A stretch of DNA of 64,000 nt from Notolepis coatsorum (GCA_963971535.1 OZ020601.1:20635955-20699954), one strand, 5' to 3'. Counted from the stretch's first letter, positions 1 to 11,254 are shown. Notes: generated from the sequence alone by a model not told the origin. Program-made: numbers and translations.

Positions 1-1
1 T

Positions 2-3000
2 GTGGCTCATGCGCTTATGGTCCTCATTTCAGAAGATGTTGATGTCACCAACATAGAAAAGACCCTGGAGACAGTAAAATGTCTGGGGCGAGTGCGTGTC
101 AGAGGCAGGTTGTTCAGTACACAGCGAAAAAAGTTTATGATCCTGTGTGAATGTCGGGAAAAGGTAACGGGTGAGAATGTTCCCCCTGAAGTTATGCCTA
201 CGGATGGTGGCGAGGCGTGGCCTATAATCATAGTAGGAGAGACCCCCTCAGCCCCTGTGGATGATGCTAAATTCTACGAGAAGTTAGCAGGACTACTGTT
301 TGCTGAGGGGAAGACGGAGGAAGACCTCCAGAACATGTTTCAGAGAGCAGACTCTCCCGTTAGCCCAACCGAATCCATCCTGCGCGCACTTAGTGAGTTG
401 ATGGACAAAGTAAAACCCCCCACTGAGCATAACAGCTATCGGCGCCTACGTCTGTTTTCTGGGACCTTGCCCACTCCATCAGGTGAAGAACAGTTTGAAC
501 ACTGGTTAGAGCAAGCACGACTCATGGTAGAAGAAAGTGATGGCTCTGATAAAGAGAAGAGGCGGAGGCTGATGGAAAATCTCAAAGGCTCTGCACTAGA
601 AATAGTGAAATCTGCACGAGCCAGCAACCCTGATGTTAGTCCTGGAGAATGCCTGGAAGCCCTGGAACATGTGTTTGGAACTGTGCAGTCTGGAGAAGAC
701 TTGTACATCTCGTTCCGAATGATGCAGCAGCAGCCAGGTGAGAAACTCTCTGACTTCCTGAGGCGTCTGGAGCAGTCACTAGACAAGGTGAGCCAGCGAG
801 GTGGTATTCTACCAACAAATGTGGACAGAGCACGGATAGAGCAGTTGTTGCGAGGTGCAGTGGCCTCTGATCTAATGCTCGTTAATCTCCGCCTAAGAGA
901 GAGGAAAGCAGCACCGCCCACCTTTCTTCAGCTATTGAAGGATATACGCTCAGAGGAAGAGTATGAGGCCTCAAGGAAGAAACTCTTCCCCGCTGTGCAG
1001 TGTGTTCCGGTGATGACAGAAATTGACGGAAAACAGGCTGAAATACAGAGCCTGAAAGCTGAAGTAAAGGAGCTAAAGTCCTTAGTTGCTGCAGTGGCGA
1101 CTAGGCCAGACCGAGGCAGGCAAGATACTGCAGAGAACATGGCTCTCAATGTAGCCACACCCAGTGAGCTTCGTCCTGACTCCGAGTTAGCGGCATTGAG
1201 GAAACAGATGAAGCGACTCCAAAACAAAGTCGACCAAAGAGTGACTCCCAGAGAAACTGCGGCTGCAGTCTCGACGTTGGACGTGTCAAGACCTGTCTCC
1301 AGCTATCCCCGAAGATCGCCAAAGGGTGCAGAGGAGAAATTCTGCTACCGGTGTGGCGAGGGTGGTCATTTTGCAGGGAAGTGTCAAAACCCTGAGAACC
1401 AGGCTAAGGTTATCAAGAGACTAATTCATGCCCTGAGAATAGCAAAAGACCAGCAGCAGACAGGTAGTGTCACCCATGGTAACAAGAACTGTGACGTGAA
1501 AAAGAGTGCAGTTACCTTACAGAGTCCATCTATCCCTGAGGGTTTGGTAGGGCCACCTAGCCTTGTAAAGTTGAAGGTTAGTGGACAACCTTGCACCGCC
1601 CTGTTAGACAGCGGCTCCCAGGTGACTATAATTTTTGCACCCTGGTATCAGAAGTACTTATCTCATGTCCCAATCCAGCCTGTCTCTGGGCTAGCCCTCT
1701 GGGGTCTAAGTGAATCCAATATGAGTTACCCCTACCTTGGCTATGTAGTCGTAGATGTAGAGTATCCAGCAGAGGTGGTAGGTACCAGTCAGACTATGAC
1801 AGTCCTTGCACTCATCTGCCCGAGCCCTAAGACTGCAGACCAGACATCTGTCATTGTAGGGACCAATGCTAGTCATGTAAGACAATTGGTGAAGCAGTGC
1901 AGAGACGGTGGGATTGATGTGACTTCGACCTTAGGCGTCCAAGCTTGTGCTGTAGGAGACCAGGCTACTTTGAAGCGCTCAGATGAGATGGTGGAGGGAG
2001 AAGATAGAGTAGGCTCAGTGCGGTGGAAAGGACCAGGTCCGTTGACTCTACCCGCTGGTGGTGATGTGCAGGCTGTGTGCAAAGTTGAGCTAACACAGGC
2101 AGTAGGCCAGGAGATCCTAATGCTAGACGCCTCACCAATAGCCCCTCTCCCTGCTGGTGTGTCACTGCAGCCCATGGTAGTGTGTAGCCAGGCCATGGAC
2201 AGCAACAGTTTCAGAGTCCTACTAAAAAATGACTCTCTGAGAGAAACAAGGATAGCAGTGGGAACGGTGATTGGGTATCTGCACCTGGTGGATTCAGTCA
2301 CTGTCATCCCGCCCAAAGAGACAACCTCATCAGAGTTTGATGAGAGCAGAATCAACTTCGGAGACTCGCCTATCTCAGAAGAGTGGAAATCCCGTCTTCG
2401 CCAAAAACTGTCGCAAAGATCTCATGTCTTCTCCATGGAAGAGTGGGATGTCGGACTAGCTAAAGGGGTAGAACACCAGATCCGTCTCTCTGATCCTCGC
2501 CCATTCCGTGAGCGTTCACGACGACTGGCACCTGCAGACATTGAGGACGTGCGAAAGCACCTACAAGAGCTCCTGCAAGCCGGGATCATAAGAGAGTCTC
2601 GGAGCCCCTATGCCTCACCAATCGTGGTTGTGAGGAAGAAAAATGGAACAGTCAGGATGTGCATCGATTACAGGTTGCTCAACAGTCGTACCATCCCAGA
2701 CCAATACACAACCCCTTGCATTGATGATGCGCTGAATGCCCTGACAGGAAGTCAATGGTTCTCCGTCCTCGATTTGCGAAGCGGCTATTACCAGATCGCC
2801 ATGTCGGAGGAAGACAGAGAGAAGACGGCGTTCATCTGCCCATTAGGGTTCTACGAGTTTGAGAGGATGCCACAGGGCATAAGTGGAGCCCCAGCAACCT
2901 TTCAGCGGTTAATGGAGAGAGCAGTAGGTGACATGAACTTACTCCAGGTGTTGGTGTACCTTGACGACCTGATTGTCTTCGGGAGGTCTCTAGAGGAGCA

Positions 3001-5830
3001 CGAAGAAAGGCTGCTCAAGGTCCTGGATCGCCTCGGAGAAGTCGGACTGAAACTCTCCATAGACAAGTGTCAAATCTGCCTGCCGAGAGTGAAATACCTG
3101 GGTCACATTGTGTCCGCAGAGGGTGTCGAACCTGACCCGGAAAAGATAGAAGTGGTTACCAACTGGACTCGCCCGACGAACCTGAAGACCTTGCAATCCT
3201 TCTTAGGGTTCTGTGGCTACTATCGGCGTTTCATAGCCAATTACGCTGCCATTGTGCGACCACTGACTGAGCTGACAAAGGGTTATGCACCCACGCAGAA
3301 GAGCAGAAAGAACGCCCACGATAGGAGTAAGGCGTACATCAAAGAATCAGAGCCTTTTGGAGAACGATGGGATCAGCCTTGCACAGATGCGTTTCACCAG
3401 ATCATACAATGTCTGACGCATGCACCTGTGTTGGCATTTGCAAACCCCCAAAAGCCTTACATCCTACATGTTGACGCTAGCTTGAAGGGACTTGGAGCAG
3501 TGCTCTACCAAGAGTACACAGAGGGCCTGCGACCAGTGGCTTTCGCAAGCAGAAAACTGAGTGCATCTGAGCAGAACTATCCAATCCACCAGTTGGAGTT
3601 CTTGGCGCTAAAGTGGTCTGTAGTAGACAAATTGCATGATTATCTCTACGGAGCCAGATTCACAGTACGTACGGATAACAATCCCCTTACCTACGTGCTC
3701 ACCACAGCAAAGCTCAGTGCAGTAGGGCATCGATGGCTGGCTGCCCTGTCCACCTATGAATTTGATGTACAGTACCGCCCGGGCCGACACCATATAGATG
3801 CAGACCTACTGTCCCGGATCATGCCTGAGGAAGAAACCCGTAATGAATGGGTGACTCTATCACAGACTGGAGTAAAGGCCATCGGCCAGCGAATCTCTAT
3901 CCCTGAGACTCACGGCTGCCCACAGAGGTGTGTCGACCAGTTGGGAGCTTCCCCTCAGTGCATCCCAGACATCTATGCGTTTCCAACCCACTTGGAATCC
4001 GAGTCGTTGAGACAGATGTCAAAGCAAGAGCTTAAGAGAGCTCAGGAAAAGGATGTCGATATAGGACCTGCTATCAAGGCCGTGAAGCAGGGGAAATGGC
4101 TTGAAGATGAGGATGCAAGTCCAGAACTCTCTAAGCTCAAACGAGAGATGGGAAAGTTGACCATGAAAGAAGGTATGTTGTATCGGTTGAGCAAGCGACC
4201 TTCTGGAGATGTTGTCACTCAACTTGTACTCCCAAAAGAGTTCAGAGAAATAGTGTTGAAGGCCATGCACAACGATTTAGGACACCTTGGCATTGAGAGA
4301 ACTGTCGACCAACTGAGGAGCAGATTCTTCTGGCCGAAGATGTCTGTAGAAGTGGAACAGTACATTAAGAACTGTGGAGAGTGCATCACTCGTAAGTCCC
4401 TTCCTCAGCGAGCAGCTCCACTACACCAGATCTTGAGCAAAGGTCCAATGGATCTTGTGTGTATTGATTTTCTCTCAATGGAACCCGACAGTAAAGGCAT
4501 AAGCAATGTGTTGGTGGTCACAGACCATTTTACTCGCTATGCTCAGGCTTTCCCCACCAGAAGCCAGAAAGCACATGTTGTCGCAAAAGTACTGGTGGAG
4601 AAATACTTTGTACATTATGGGCTGCCAGCAAGAATCCATTCGGACCAAGGCCGTGACTTCGAAAGTCGACTGATCCGGGAGATGCTGCAAATGATGGGAG
4701 TACGGAAATCCAGAACCACTCCGTATCACCCACAAGGAGACCCACAGCCCGAACGCTTTAACCGCACGCTATTGTCAATGCTGGGCACGCTGAGTCAAGA
4801 AAAGAGGCGGCAGTGGAGTCAGCAAGTACCTTACTTAGTGCATGCATACAATAGCACCAAGTGCGACTCCACCGGATACTCTCCGTACTTCTTGATGTTC
4901 GGAAGAGAAGCAAGACTTCCTGTGGATGTGTGTTTTGGTACGTCACCGGATGGCAAGGAAAGAGGTCACCACATCAAGTATGTGGCTAAGCTGAAAGACG
5001 ACCTGCAAAGAGCCTTTGAACTAGCTTCTGCCGCAGCTGACAAAGTACACCAGCGAAACAAGAAGTCCTATGACAAGAGAGTGACCTGCCAAACCTTGGA
5101 ACCTGGTGACAGAGTGTTGTTAAGAAACCTGGGGTTGAGAGGAAAACACAAACTCCAAAGCCGATGGAGTGCTGTTCCTCACGTGGTGGTGAGCAAAATG
5201 CCCAACTTACCTGTTTACAGAGTGAGTCCTGAAGATGGAATAGGACGCACAAGGACCCTACACAGAGATCATCTCCTACCCATTGGACAACTGGTACGGA
5301 TGCCAAGAACGGAGAGTGACCACAACACACCTGTGAAACCAAGAACTAGGGCAGGAACTATCAAGAAGCAACAACGTATACCGTCTCCTCCTACAACAGA
5401 AGAGAGTGAGCCGACGTCTGACTCATCCTCTGAAGTAGAGTATGTAAGGGAGCGCAGACCCTACAGTACCTACCTGGAAGGGATCCTGAAGAAAAGGACT
5501 GTGCGAGAGCCAGCTGTCGTCATCCCTGATGAAGAACCAGTCAGAGCTCCTGACACATACGAGGATGAACAGAGCGGAGAGGAGCCATCTCCTGAGTCAG
5601 AGTCTACCGAGTCAGAGTCTCCTGAGTCAGAGTCTCCTGAGTCGGGGTCGGACATACAAGGAGGGCACGCTAGCAGCTCTGAAGAAGAAGTTGTGCCTGA
5701 GACACAAACCAGGCCTAAACGAGCAGTAAAGCCAATAATTAGACTCACCTATGATGAGCCAGGTAAATCCAGAGACAAACCGTTGACCATAGTGCACAGA
5801 GGTATGGTTATAAAGATCAAACAACGTTAA
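2..5830 (+). CDS. Ty3/gypsy retrotransposon Gag-Pol polyprotein, intact single frame, 5' end outside window
   Basis: One uninterrupted 1942-codon frame carries both Gag and Pol with no frameshift between them. The frame is open at the window edge. The first ATG is at 17, so the true start may lie upstream. Residues 1-60 and about 140-330 resemble the N-terminal and capsid domains of the PNMA family (domesticated gypsy Gag genes). A CCHC zinc knuckle starts at Cys448 (CYRCGEGGHFAGKC). The aspartic protease motif LLDSGS has its Asp at 536. Reverse transcriptase has VLDLRSGYY (Asp924) and YLDD at 986-989. RNase H begins with HVDAS (Asp1158). Integrase has an HHCC zinc domain from His1423 and a D,D-35-E triad at Asp1489, Asp1548 and Glu1584, followed by GDRVLLRN and LHRDHLLP motifs. 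An acidic Ser/Glu-rich tail of about 180 residues ends the protein. All catalytic residues are present, so the copy looks young and possibly competent. Gag similarity to PNMA is from recognition, not alignment. Confidence 0.95.
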   Translation: MAHALMVLISEDVDVTNIEKTLETVKCLGRVRVRGRLFSTQRKKFMILCECREKVTGENVPPEVMPTDGGEAWPIIIVGETPSAPVDDAKFYEKLAGLLFAEGKTEEDLQNMFQRADSPVSPTESILRALSELMDKVKPPTEHNSYRRLRLFSGTLPTPSGEEQFEHWLEQARLMVEESDGSDKEKRRRLMENLKGSALEIVKSARASNPDVSPGECLEALEHVFGTVQSGEDLYISFRMMQQQPGEKLSDFLRRLEQSLDKVSQRGGILPTNVDRARIEQLLRGAVASDLMLVNLRLRERKAAPPTFLQLLKDIRSEEEYEASRKKLFPAVQCVPVMTEIDGKQAEIQSLKAEVKELKSLVAAVATRPDRGRQDTAENMALNVATPSELRPDSELAALRKQMKRLQNKVDQRVTPRETAAAVSTLDVSRPVSSYPRRSPKGAEEKFCYRCGEGGHFAGKCQNPENQAKVIKRLIHALRIAKDQQQTGSVTHGNKNCDVKKSAVTLQSPSIPEGLVGPPSLVKLKVSGQPCTALLDSGSQVTIIFAPWYQKYLSHVPIQPVSGLALWGLSESNMSYPYLGYVVVDVEYPAEVVGTSQTMTVLALICPSPKTADQTSVIVGTNASHVRQLVKQCRDGGIDVTSTLGVQACAVGDQATLKRSDEMVEGEDRVGSVRWKGPGPLTLPAGGDVQAVCKVELTQAVGQEILMLDASPIAPLPAGVSLQPMVVCSQAMDSNSFRVLLKNDSLRETRIAVGTVIGYLHLVDSVTVIPPKETTSSEFDESRINFGDSPISEEWKSRLRQKLSQRSHVFSMEEWDVGLAKGVEHQIRLSDPRPFRERSRRLAPADIEDVRKHLQELLQAGIIRESRSPYASPIVVVRKKNGTVRMCIDYRLLNSRTIPDQYTTPCIDDALNALTGSQWFSVLDLRSGYYQIAMSEEDREKTAFICPLGFYEFERMPQGISGAPATFQRLMERAVGDMNLLQVLVYLDDLIVFGRSLEEHEERLLKVLDRLGEVGLKLSIDKCQICLPRVKYLGHIVSAEGVEPDPEKIEVVTNWTRPTNLKTLQSFLGFCGYYRRFIANYAAIVRPLTELTKGYAPTQKSRKNAHDRSKAYIKESEPFGERWDQPCTDAFHQIIQCLTHAPVLAFANPQKPYILHVDASLKGLGAVLYQEYTEGLRPVAFASRKLSASEQNYPIHQLEFLALKWSVVDKLHDYLYGARFTVRTDNNPLTYVLTTAKLSAVGHRWLAALSTYEFDVQYRPGRHHIDADLLSRIMPEEETRNEWVTLSQTGVKAIGQRISIPETHGCPQRCVDQLGASPQCIPDIYAFPTHLESESLRQMSKQELKRAQEKDVDIGPAIKAVKQGKWLEDEDASPELSKLKREMGKLTMKEGMLYRLSKRPSGDVVTQLVLPKEFREIVLKAMHNDLGHLGIERTVDQLRSRFFWPKMSVEVEQYIKNCGECITRKSLPQRAAPLHQILSKGPMDLVCIDFLSMEPDSKGISNVLVVTDHFTRYAQAFPTRSQKAHVVAKVLVEKYFVHYGLPARIHSDQGRDFESRLIREMLQMMGVRKSRTTPYHPQGDPQPERFNRTLLSMLGTLSQEKRRQWSQQVPYLVHAYNSTKCDSTGYSPYFLMFGREARLPVDVCFGTSPDGKERGHHIKYVAKLKDDLQRAFELASAAADKVHQRNKKSYDKRVTCQTLEPGDRVLLRNLGLRGKHKLQSRWSAVPHVVVSKMPNLPVYRVSPEDGIGRTRTLHRDHLLPIGQLVRMPRTESDHNTPVKPRTRAGTIKKQQRIPSPPTTEESEPTSDSSSEVEYVRERRPYSTYLEGILKKRTVREPAVVIPDEEPVRAPDTYEDEQSGEEPSPESESTESESPESESPESGSDIQGGHASSSEEEVVPETQTRPKRAVKPIIRLTYDEPGKSRDKPLTIVHRGMVIKIKQR

Positions 5831-5894
5831 GAAGCGAATGGGTCAACTCCTTAGTCTGTTAAATGTTGTGTCTTATGGGGACATACAGACCTTT

Positions 5895-5907
5895 GGAAGG
5901 GGGAGGG
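5895..5907 (+). other. Polypurine tract of the gypsy element
   Basis: GGAAGGGGGAGGG lies 65 bases after the Gag-Pol stop and directly before TGTAACCC, the inferred LTR start. This is the expected position of the plus-strand primer of an LTR retrotransposon. Confidence 0.85.
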
Positions 5908-7268
5908 TGTAACCCTGGTAATATTAACTAACCCTGGTAATATTAACCCAGTGGTTATCCTGTTAATATAATATATGTTAAATATATGTTATTATTTTGT
6001 ATTTTGTATATCTTATTTACCTCTGGGTAATGTGTTCTACATATACCATTATTTCATGTATGGGTAATATGTAGAACTCCTGTCTATGTGAACTGGGAAC
6101 TGTGGCTTGGCCAATCAGGAAAAAGGTCAGGGTTGATGGGACTGGGTTTAACCAGGTGTGGGGATTGAGCTCTCGAGACCAGGAAGGGAGAGGTTGAGAG
6201 AAGCAGGTGGAAGAGTGTGCAAATGTTTGACACACCATTGCTAAGTTGTATCCAGTATAGTGTTATCAAGTGTTCTGGCCTAGAACACACGCTGAACATT
6301 ATATGTGATGTCGGGGAATTGTGCATGTTAGATAGGCATGCCTAATCAATTGCTCCACATTGGACTGGGTCTTGAGGCTAGCTGGCTAAGCTAGGTAAAC
6401 AGTAGCAGGGCCCGGATAGCTAACCCGGAAACCCACTACATTCAAGAACAGGATAAGCGGTCTGTGCTACCAGGGCCTGTACAGACTTCGAGAACAGGAT
6501 AAGCGGTCTGTGCTACCAGGGCCTGTACAGATTTCGGGAACCAGATAGCAGTCTGTGCTACCAAGGCCTGTACAGACTTCCTCTGGCAGCGTGGGAGGCC
6601 CACCAGGACTTCACATTGCATCGTGCTCAATCTCCACTTTCTCCTTTCCCCCCACCTGAACACTGACTCCGGACCGTGAGTACTTTGGCTCATTAGAGCT
6701 GAAGATTAAATGGGATTGTGAGTTTCCCATCAATCAGGCCTGCAACGGGGGTTTTTGTTTGTTTGTTTTTGTTTATTAGATGCCGGCTTAGGTATATTAG
6801 TATATTGTATTATTGTACAGGATATTTCATTTGTAATTAGCTGTATCATTAATGCCATTTTGGATATAGGTTTTCATTTATATTTCCTTTTTTGATATTG
6901 AGCACATGGTGCCTTTGAGTTTGAACCTGAGTACAGAGTAACAGCTCTGTTATTTTGTTTTCCTTTTTTGATAGTGAGCACACGGTGCCTTTGAGAGACA
7001 ATACTCTATTTATTAACTAACTAACATTTTCTTTATTCGGTAATGTGTATATATATACACACGGTGTATGTAATATATAACACTATGTTCAATACAGATT
7101 ATTTTTATATTTAAAGTTAAGTGTCTGGCTTGATCATTTCTATTTCAAAGGTATTGATGTTATATACCAAACAGATATTCGTATATTTCTATTATTAGAT
7201 TAGTAAGAGCTAGGTGTTACGAACCTAGGGCCCTGCCCTCTAAGTCAACTGGGGTAAAAGGGGCTACA
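5908..7268 (+). mobile_element. 3' LTR of the gypsy element (about 1.36 kb)
   Basis: It starts TGTAACCC just after the polypurine tract. The best end is GGGCTACA at 7261-7268, the near-perfect inverted match expected of gypsy TGT...ACA ends. It contains an AT-rich TATA-like stretch (about 5960-5995), a direct repeat of ACCCTGGTAATATTAA near the start, a triple 46-bp repeat (6441-6577), an ATTAAA at 6705-6710 and a twice-repeated motif TGAGCACAYGGTGCCTTTGAG-like at about 6898 and 6975. The 5' LTR is outside the window, so the right boundary is inferred from termini alone. It is long for a gypsy LTR. Confidence 0.75.
6441..6577 (+). repeat. 46-bp tandem repeat, three copies, inside the LTR
   Basis: Copies begin at 6441, 6487 and 6533, each with TTC(A/G)(A/G)GAAC, GGTCTGTGCTACC and GGCCTGTACAGA blocks. 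The third copy is more diverged. Tandem repeats in the U3 part of an LTR often carry enhancer elements; that role is inference here. Confidence 0.9.
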
Positions 7269-7270
7269 CA

Positions 7271-7668
7271 TATATGGTAATTAAATACCGCCATGGGAAC
7301 ATGCTTGTTTGTGGAATGTGGAATAATGGCTATAAGCGAACTATAAAGATAGACTTCACTGAGAGTGAGATTGATCACGGAGGTCATCTAATGAACAAAT
7401 TGAAGGTAGAAAGCATTTCGTTGTGAACAATCTTATTTGGAAACATGACACACAAAATAATATTCAGCTTTCTATTAAAAACAATAATTATTTAATCGTA
7501 GGATTTTAAATATTTTTTGAGAATAAATCAATCCAATGAAGTTGTCCATTCCAGTGGACACCCAGGAGGAAGGGGAGTCTAAGGGTGTTGACTGACGCAG
7601 TACTACAGAACCAGCACATTGACAGAAATAATGACAAGCTGAGCCGACATTTGCACTGTAATGACTGA
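7271..7668. other. Flanking sequence after the gypsy element, nothing recognised
   Basis: AT-rich sequence without a convincing coding frame or repeat signature on either strand. It is the right flank of the retrotransposon. Confidence 0.5.
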
Positions 7669-7815
7669 AATGAACGAATGAATGAATGAATGAATGAATG
7701 AATGAATGAATGAATGAATGGATGGATGAATGAATGAATGAATGAATGAATGAATGAATGAATGAATGAATGAATGAATGAATGAATGAATGAATGAATG
7801 AATGAATGAATGAAC
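7669..7815. repeat. (AATG)n tetranucleotide microsatellite
   Basis: About 36 near-perfect AATG units with one GGATGGATG interruption near 7720. It abuts a LINE 3' end on the minus strand and most likely grew from that element's short tandem tail. Confidence 0.97.
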
Positions 7816-7930
7816 GAAAACTTTATTTAACAGATTGCAGAATGGGTACAATACAGTGCGGCTCACTGAGTCGCTGAAGCACATTGCTACGTGTGCAACC
7901 CAATGGAGAATAAAAACTCGTAACCACAAT
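7816..7930 (-). mobile_element. LINE 3'-end fragment, minus strand
   Basis: AACAGATTGCAGAATGGGTA at 7829 recurs almost identically at 60467 (AACAGATTGCACAATGGGTA), where it follows a recognisable LINE coding tail on the minus strand. On the minus strand the fragment ends in an AATAAAG-like signal and runs into the TTCA tail. Confidence 0.65.
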
Positions 7931-8790
7931 TTTGTGCTTGCGTTTTCCATATACCATATACTGCAAAATAAATGCCTTTTTTCGTTGATGTTTTTTTTTT
8001 TTTAAGTTAGATTAACCTCATGCGGGCAGAAAAGTGGCCATTTTTGTTTTCGTTTTTTGAGGACTGCATACTTTTTTTGCAGATTAAGACCTTGCAAGGG
8101 TAGACTTACTTAAAACTGCTGTATGTAATTGTAATAACATTAAATAAATGAATTAAATAAAATTAGGCCTGAATGGGTAACGCTCACTAATAAGCCACCC
8201 GTCTTCAACAGTATCTCCATGGACACGAAGGCCCACAGAACTGTTCTGCACTATCAGCAGAACGTATCAGCCAAATCTGCATTGCAGATTATCTGTACAT
8301 TGACCGAGTATAATCTCTTTCTATTCACATAACTGAATTGAGTTGATTGATGGAGCTTTGACAGCTACATAGGTACACATTCTATTGCTCCGATGGGAAA
8401 TGCCAGAGCGATATCCAATCTCACGCCGAGAAGAATCCCAGGGTGGAGAGGACTTGAATGTGCACGGATGGCATTTGTGCGCGTTGTTTCATGCTCCAAT
8501 TTGTGTCCCGGCTAGCGGACTCTACTTATATTCTCTCTGCAAATAGACCGGCATATCCGTGACAAGTCTTCCGATAACGCAAGACAAACCATGCTTCATT
8601 CATTCGGAAAGACCTATTCTAAATGCTATTTATAGGGTTTGGCAATAATTACACTCATGTCTCTGTTTTACAATTAACTATAATTAATTATGAGTCATAC
8701 CGAACACGTCTTTGTTGGAACTCTAATGCATGAAAGCTTATTCCGTCCTTCTGCAGTCTTCCTATTCTACAGCTTGGTGACATGTACGTG
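7931..8790. other. Non-coding stretch, nothing recognised
   Basis: No convincing coding frame, inverted termini or tandem repeat. A poly-T run lies near 7990 and two short A/T tracts near 8150. Confidence 0.45.
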
Positions 8791-8794
8791 CGGT

Positions 8795-9185
8795 CGGAGC
8801 TGTGCGTAGATACACTCACTTTAAACAAACACTCACCTTACCACTCACTTTACTCACTTTAGACACTTTATATTTATCTATTATTAAAGAGATTTGCACT
8901 ATTTGCACCCTACCCTACGTGTTGTACCTCATCTCATTTCTGCATTGTCACTGTTACTCATCTTACTCTGTATTGTATATTGTATATATATATTGTATAT
9001 ATGTATATTGACTGAACATTCCTTTACTTACTTTTTACTTACTTCTTAATAACTTTTTTTTGTACTTACTTTTTTTTGGTACTGTATGTAGCACACTCTC
9101 AGGGGCTCATACAGAAACAAGCATTTCATCATAAAGTATTCTATATTTTGTTGTGACAAATAATAAACAAACTTGAAACTTGAAC
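8795..9185 (+). mobile_element. Retroelement 3' UTR-like fragment
   Basis: The stretch runs from ACTCACTTTA repeats through CTCAGGGGCTCATACAG and CAAGCATTTCATCATAAAG to AATAATAAACAAACTTGAAACTTGAACTTG. The layout (poly-T patches, a 'fat finger' before an AATAAA-like signal and a short repetitive tail) matches fish LINE/SINE 3' ends. Family not assigned. Confidence 0.5.
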
Positions 9186-9371
9186 TTGTATACCTCTGTG
9201 TACTCATGATTTACTCCTGTGCACCCTACATTACTGCTACCCTACTCTACATTACTGCACACCAGTCTATTTCTCCACCTTACAGATTCAGATTCAGTAT
9301 TAAATATTGATGACTTGCTCTAATACAAAACTAGAGTTGGGTTTTCAACATATACACAATTATTTGATTCA

Positions 9372-10193
9372 ATGGTGGGTTCTGTTTTGTTTTATGCTGC
9401 TGGAGTATGGGGTTTTGATGATGCTCCTGAATGTAATGCGATCCAGAACCGGGCCATAAGATACTTTTTAGGAGTCCATAAATACACACCAAAAGGGGCT
9501 ATAGAAGGGGACATGGGGTGGGATTCTTGCTTGGTCAAGCAAAAGGGTGAAATGGTGAGGTTATGGAACCGCCTGGTCCAGCTGCCAAATGGCAGGGTGA
9601 CTAAAAAGATTTTTAATTGGGACAGAGCACACGGTCATCCCTGGTCAAGAGAGATGTCTATGATTTTTTCTTCTACTGACTTGAGTATGATTTTTATGAA
9701 CAATTTGCAGTGTAAGGTTCACATAATTAAAACAAAATTATCAACAATCCATCAGGATAAGTGGAAGGTGGAGATTTTGAAAAAACCTAAACTTAGAAAA
9801 TATATTGCAATTAAAAATGAGTATTTTACTGAACCTTATGTAATGTTAAACTTAAAGAGAAGACGGAGGTCTCTGTGTGCCCAGTTGAGGTCTGGCACCC
9901 TGCCATTGGCTGTGGAAGTGGGTAGATTCCAGGGTAAACCTGAGGAGGAGCGGTTGTGTGTTCTGTGTGATCTGGGAGTGGTGGAGGATGAATATCATTT
10001 TGTTTTTTATTGCCCTTTGTACACCACTTTGAGGAGGGCTTTATTTGAAAAAATTCAAATTGCAAACCCAGATTTGTTTTGGCAGTCTGAGAGCTGTATG
10101 TTGAGTTGTTTTTTTGTGGAGGACATCTTCGGTTTTGCAGGATTTTTGGAGAAGGCATGGCACCTGAGACAAAACACACTGTATCCTATATAA
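9372..10193 (+). pseudogene. LINE ORF2 C-terminal fragment (non-LTR retrotransposon)
   Basis: An open frame of 273 codons reads GVWGFDDAPECNAIQNRAIR and FLGVHKYTPKGAIEGDMGW, a block typical of the region after the reverse transcriptase in vertebrate LINE ORF2 proteins. Around residues 197-215 is LCVLCDLGVVEDEYHFVFYC, the C-x2-C-x9-H-x4-C zinc-knuckle-like motif at the C-terminus of many LINEs. The endonuclease and catalytic RT parts are missing upstream, so this is a 5'-truncated copy. It is followed by a 3' UTR and an ATCAA tail. The intact frame over 820 bases suggests fairly recent insertion. The exact LINE clade is not assigned. Confidence 0.85.
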
Positions 10194-10437
10194 TTGTATT
10201 TGAATTCACCTTGTTTTTCTGTTTATTTACATTGAGTACAGCTTGTGTTATATTACGTTTTCTTGTATTTTTCTTTTTTTATGGCCATCTTGGTCTATGT
10301 CATTTGTTAAGTAATTGGTAAAGTATATTATTATATACTTATTGTTATGTGTCTTGTAAGCCCATATGGGCTGGGCATACATCTGTATGTAAGACACGAA
10401 AATAAAAAATATCAAATCAAATCAAATCAAATCAAAT
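10194..10437 (+). mobile_element. 3' UTR and (ATCAA)n tail of the LINE
   Basis: The sequence includes GCCCATATGGGCTGGGCATA, AAGACACGAAAATAAAAAAT and then ATCAAATCAAATCAAATCAA (10411-10437). The same pentamer tail ends the LINE at 12082-12885. Confidence 0.8.
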
Positions 10438-10771
10438 AAAAAATGTAGTGACGAAGACACTTGTTTACCAAAGGACTCGTGGTGCTAGAACACAGATGTG
10501 TCACCAGATAACATGTATTTCTCACGGAAAGAGGAACAGAGTTGATTCCTCAAAAGAGGATTGCGTGATAAGACACGCTGGCAAAAAGAGGAAGTTGGTA
10601 TTTGTAACAGCAGTCACCAAAAAGAACCCTGAATGGGTGGGTGGAGGCTCCTGTTTATATCCCTGTTGAGATGTGAGGGGGCACGCTCACTGCATCCAGA
10701 TTTAACTCTCAGGCATAGAGCTAAGGAGCGTGAGTCAGGCCCCAAGGCTTAGCCTACATCCGGGCCGGTTG

Positions 10772-11107
<336 letters not shown>

Positions 11108-11254
11108 TATTTCTTATTTATGATCATATAACTGGAAAATAGAAACGGGTCGGTATGCTTTAAAGGGAGGATTGTTGTTATCCTACACCAATGAGTAAAA
11201 CAGTGTTTTTTTATGACCATCTAATGGGGAAGAAAGACTCCGGTTTGAATCTGT

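Noticed and set aside
436-5748. Several minus-strand frames of 60-160 codons inside the gypsy element
   Set aside because: Shadow frames of the intact Gag-Pol coding sequence.
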